A DNA stretch of 6,591 bases from Spirochaeta sp. (lineage in GTDB: Bacteria > Spirochaetota > Spirochaetia > Spirochaetales_E > Spirochaetaceae_B). A model generated the notes under the pieces. The model was given only the letters and a program-made list of their open reading frames with translations, had not been told where the DNA came from and made no database searches. The position numbers and the translations under genes were made by a program. Below are positions 6,052-6,591 of the stretch, piece after piece (positions within the stretch are counted from its first letter, which is position 1; each line of letters begins with the position of its first letter). The stretch lies in contig JAUUYD010000136.1 of assembly GCA_030590585.1 (NCBI GenBank), forward strand, positions 1-6,591, read 5' to 3'.

Positions 6052-6123
6052 GATAGAGTTCGGGTCTCCTTCTCTCCATAATAATCGGAAACAAGCTCTA
6101 CTTCCAGAATGAGATTATCTCGT

Positions 6124-6591
6124 TTATCTGTTCTCAAGTTTAAAATCAATAATTCGGTTTTCCGAACCCGGCTTGAAGATTCTTTCAGCCGGGGTGGTTT
6201 TCATAACAACCTTACCCTTTCTGATTACATACAGACACTCACTTTCCAGGCGAATGGCCTCCATTTCATTTTTCGCATCAAGAATAATCAGATCGGCGGT
6301 ATTCCCCTCTTTTATTCCGTAGTCATCAAGGTTCATAGCCTTTGCGGAATTATCAGTAATCATGTCGAAGAGGTCATCCATCTGATTATATCCGCTCATA
6401 TGGGCGGTATGCAGCAGAAGGTTTGCTCCCTGAAGCATGCTGCCCTTCCCCATGGGATACCATGGATCCATGATTGAATCATGACCGATACAGACATTGA
6501 TGTTTCGTGCTATCAACTCATCCACCCGAGTATGCCCCCTGCGCCGGGGATAACCGTCGGTACGATTCTGCAGCACTGAATTATCAAAGGG
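6124..6591 (-). CDS. codA: Cytosine deaminase (CodA-type amidohydrolase), C-terminal 155 residues, 5' end beyond the window
   Basis: The frame is open from the window edge to TAA at 6126-6124. An internal ATG at 6576 is not the start, because residues before it continue the family sequence. It follows E. coli CodA closely from memory: YPRRRGHTRVDEL, INVCIGHDSIMDPWYPMG (GHD carries the catalytic metal-binding Asp, equivalent to Asp313), NSAKAMNLDDYGI, GNTADLIILDAKN, VIRKGKVV and an ending like the CodA C-terminus (IDFKLENR). It hydrolyses cytosine to uracil and ammonia in the cytosol for pyrimidine salvage; related amidohydrolases with this segment can prefer isoguanine or creatinine, so substrate is likely but not certain. 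The remaining metal-binding His residues lie outside the window. There is no terminator in the 72 bp before the exporter, only the short palindrome GAGATAATCTC near 6111-6121. Confidence 0.9.
   Translation of the reverse strand, partial: PFDNSVLQNRTDGYPRRRGHTRVDELIARNINVCIGHDSIMDPWYPMGKGSMLQGANLLLHTAHMSGYNQMDDLFDMITDNSAKAMNLDDYGIKEGNTADLIILDAKNEMEAIRLESECLYVIRKGKVVMKTTPAERIFKPGSENRIIDFKLENR

Noticed and set aside
6048..6137. 29-residue minus-strand frame (TTG start) between the deaminase and exporter genes, ending in a GTGA overlap with the exporter
   Set aside because: It has no ribosome site at its TTG and no recognisable sequence. The overlap is suggestive, but it is too short to call without conservation.
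6109..6477. 122-codon plus-strand open frame at the right end
   Set aside because: It is antisense to the cytosine deaminase coding sequence, which has clear conserved motifs.

Overview
The window carries six protein genes, two of them cut by the window edges, and one probable non-coding RNA. The genes form two blocks that converge near position 3325. Base composition is moderate. GTG and TTG starts are common and stop/start overlaps are frequent. The set of families (corrinoid-type methyltransferase, nitroreductase, cN-I type 5'-nucleotidase, MMPL/RND exporter, Nim-like flavoprotein, cytosine deaminase) suggests an anaerobic or facultative Gram-negative-type bacterium. A free-living spirochaete is one plausible host, but that is inference from gene content; the window has no rRNA or other phylogenetic marker.

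Left part (1-1364): the 5' end of a divergent AraC-family regulator (minus strand) faces a MtaA/CmuA-type member of the uroporphyrinogen-decarboxylase superfamily (plus strand). The short space between them holds a palindrome that places a TATAAT box on each strand, so the two genes probably share a regulatory region. The methyltransferase keeps the His-x-Cys...Cys zinc signature. Its corrinoid-protein and MT1 partners are not in the window.

Gap (1365-1819): no protein gene is seen. On the minus strand there is a coherent RNA unit: A-tracts resembling an UP element, -35/-10 boxes 17 bp apart, about 225 nt of hairpin-rich sequence, and a perfect stem followed by seven Us. I do not recognise the RNA family. 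This is the most interesting item in the window.

Middle (1820-3320): a nitroreductase-family flavoprotein and a cytosolic 5'-nucleotidase overlap by 11 bases on the plus strand and are probably co-transcribed.

Right part (3332-6591, minus strand): the C-terminal part of a cytosine deaminase, then a 12-TM MMPL/RND-type exporter, then a small PPOX/Nim-like flavoprotein. The last two share a GTGA stop/start overlap and are likely translationally coupled. The 72-bp gap after the deaminase gene shows no terminator, so all three may be one operon. The two blocks converge with only 11 bp between their stop codons and no clear terminator there.
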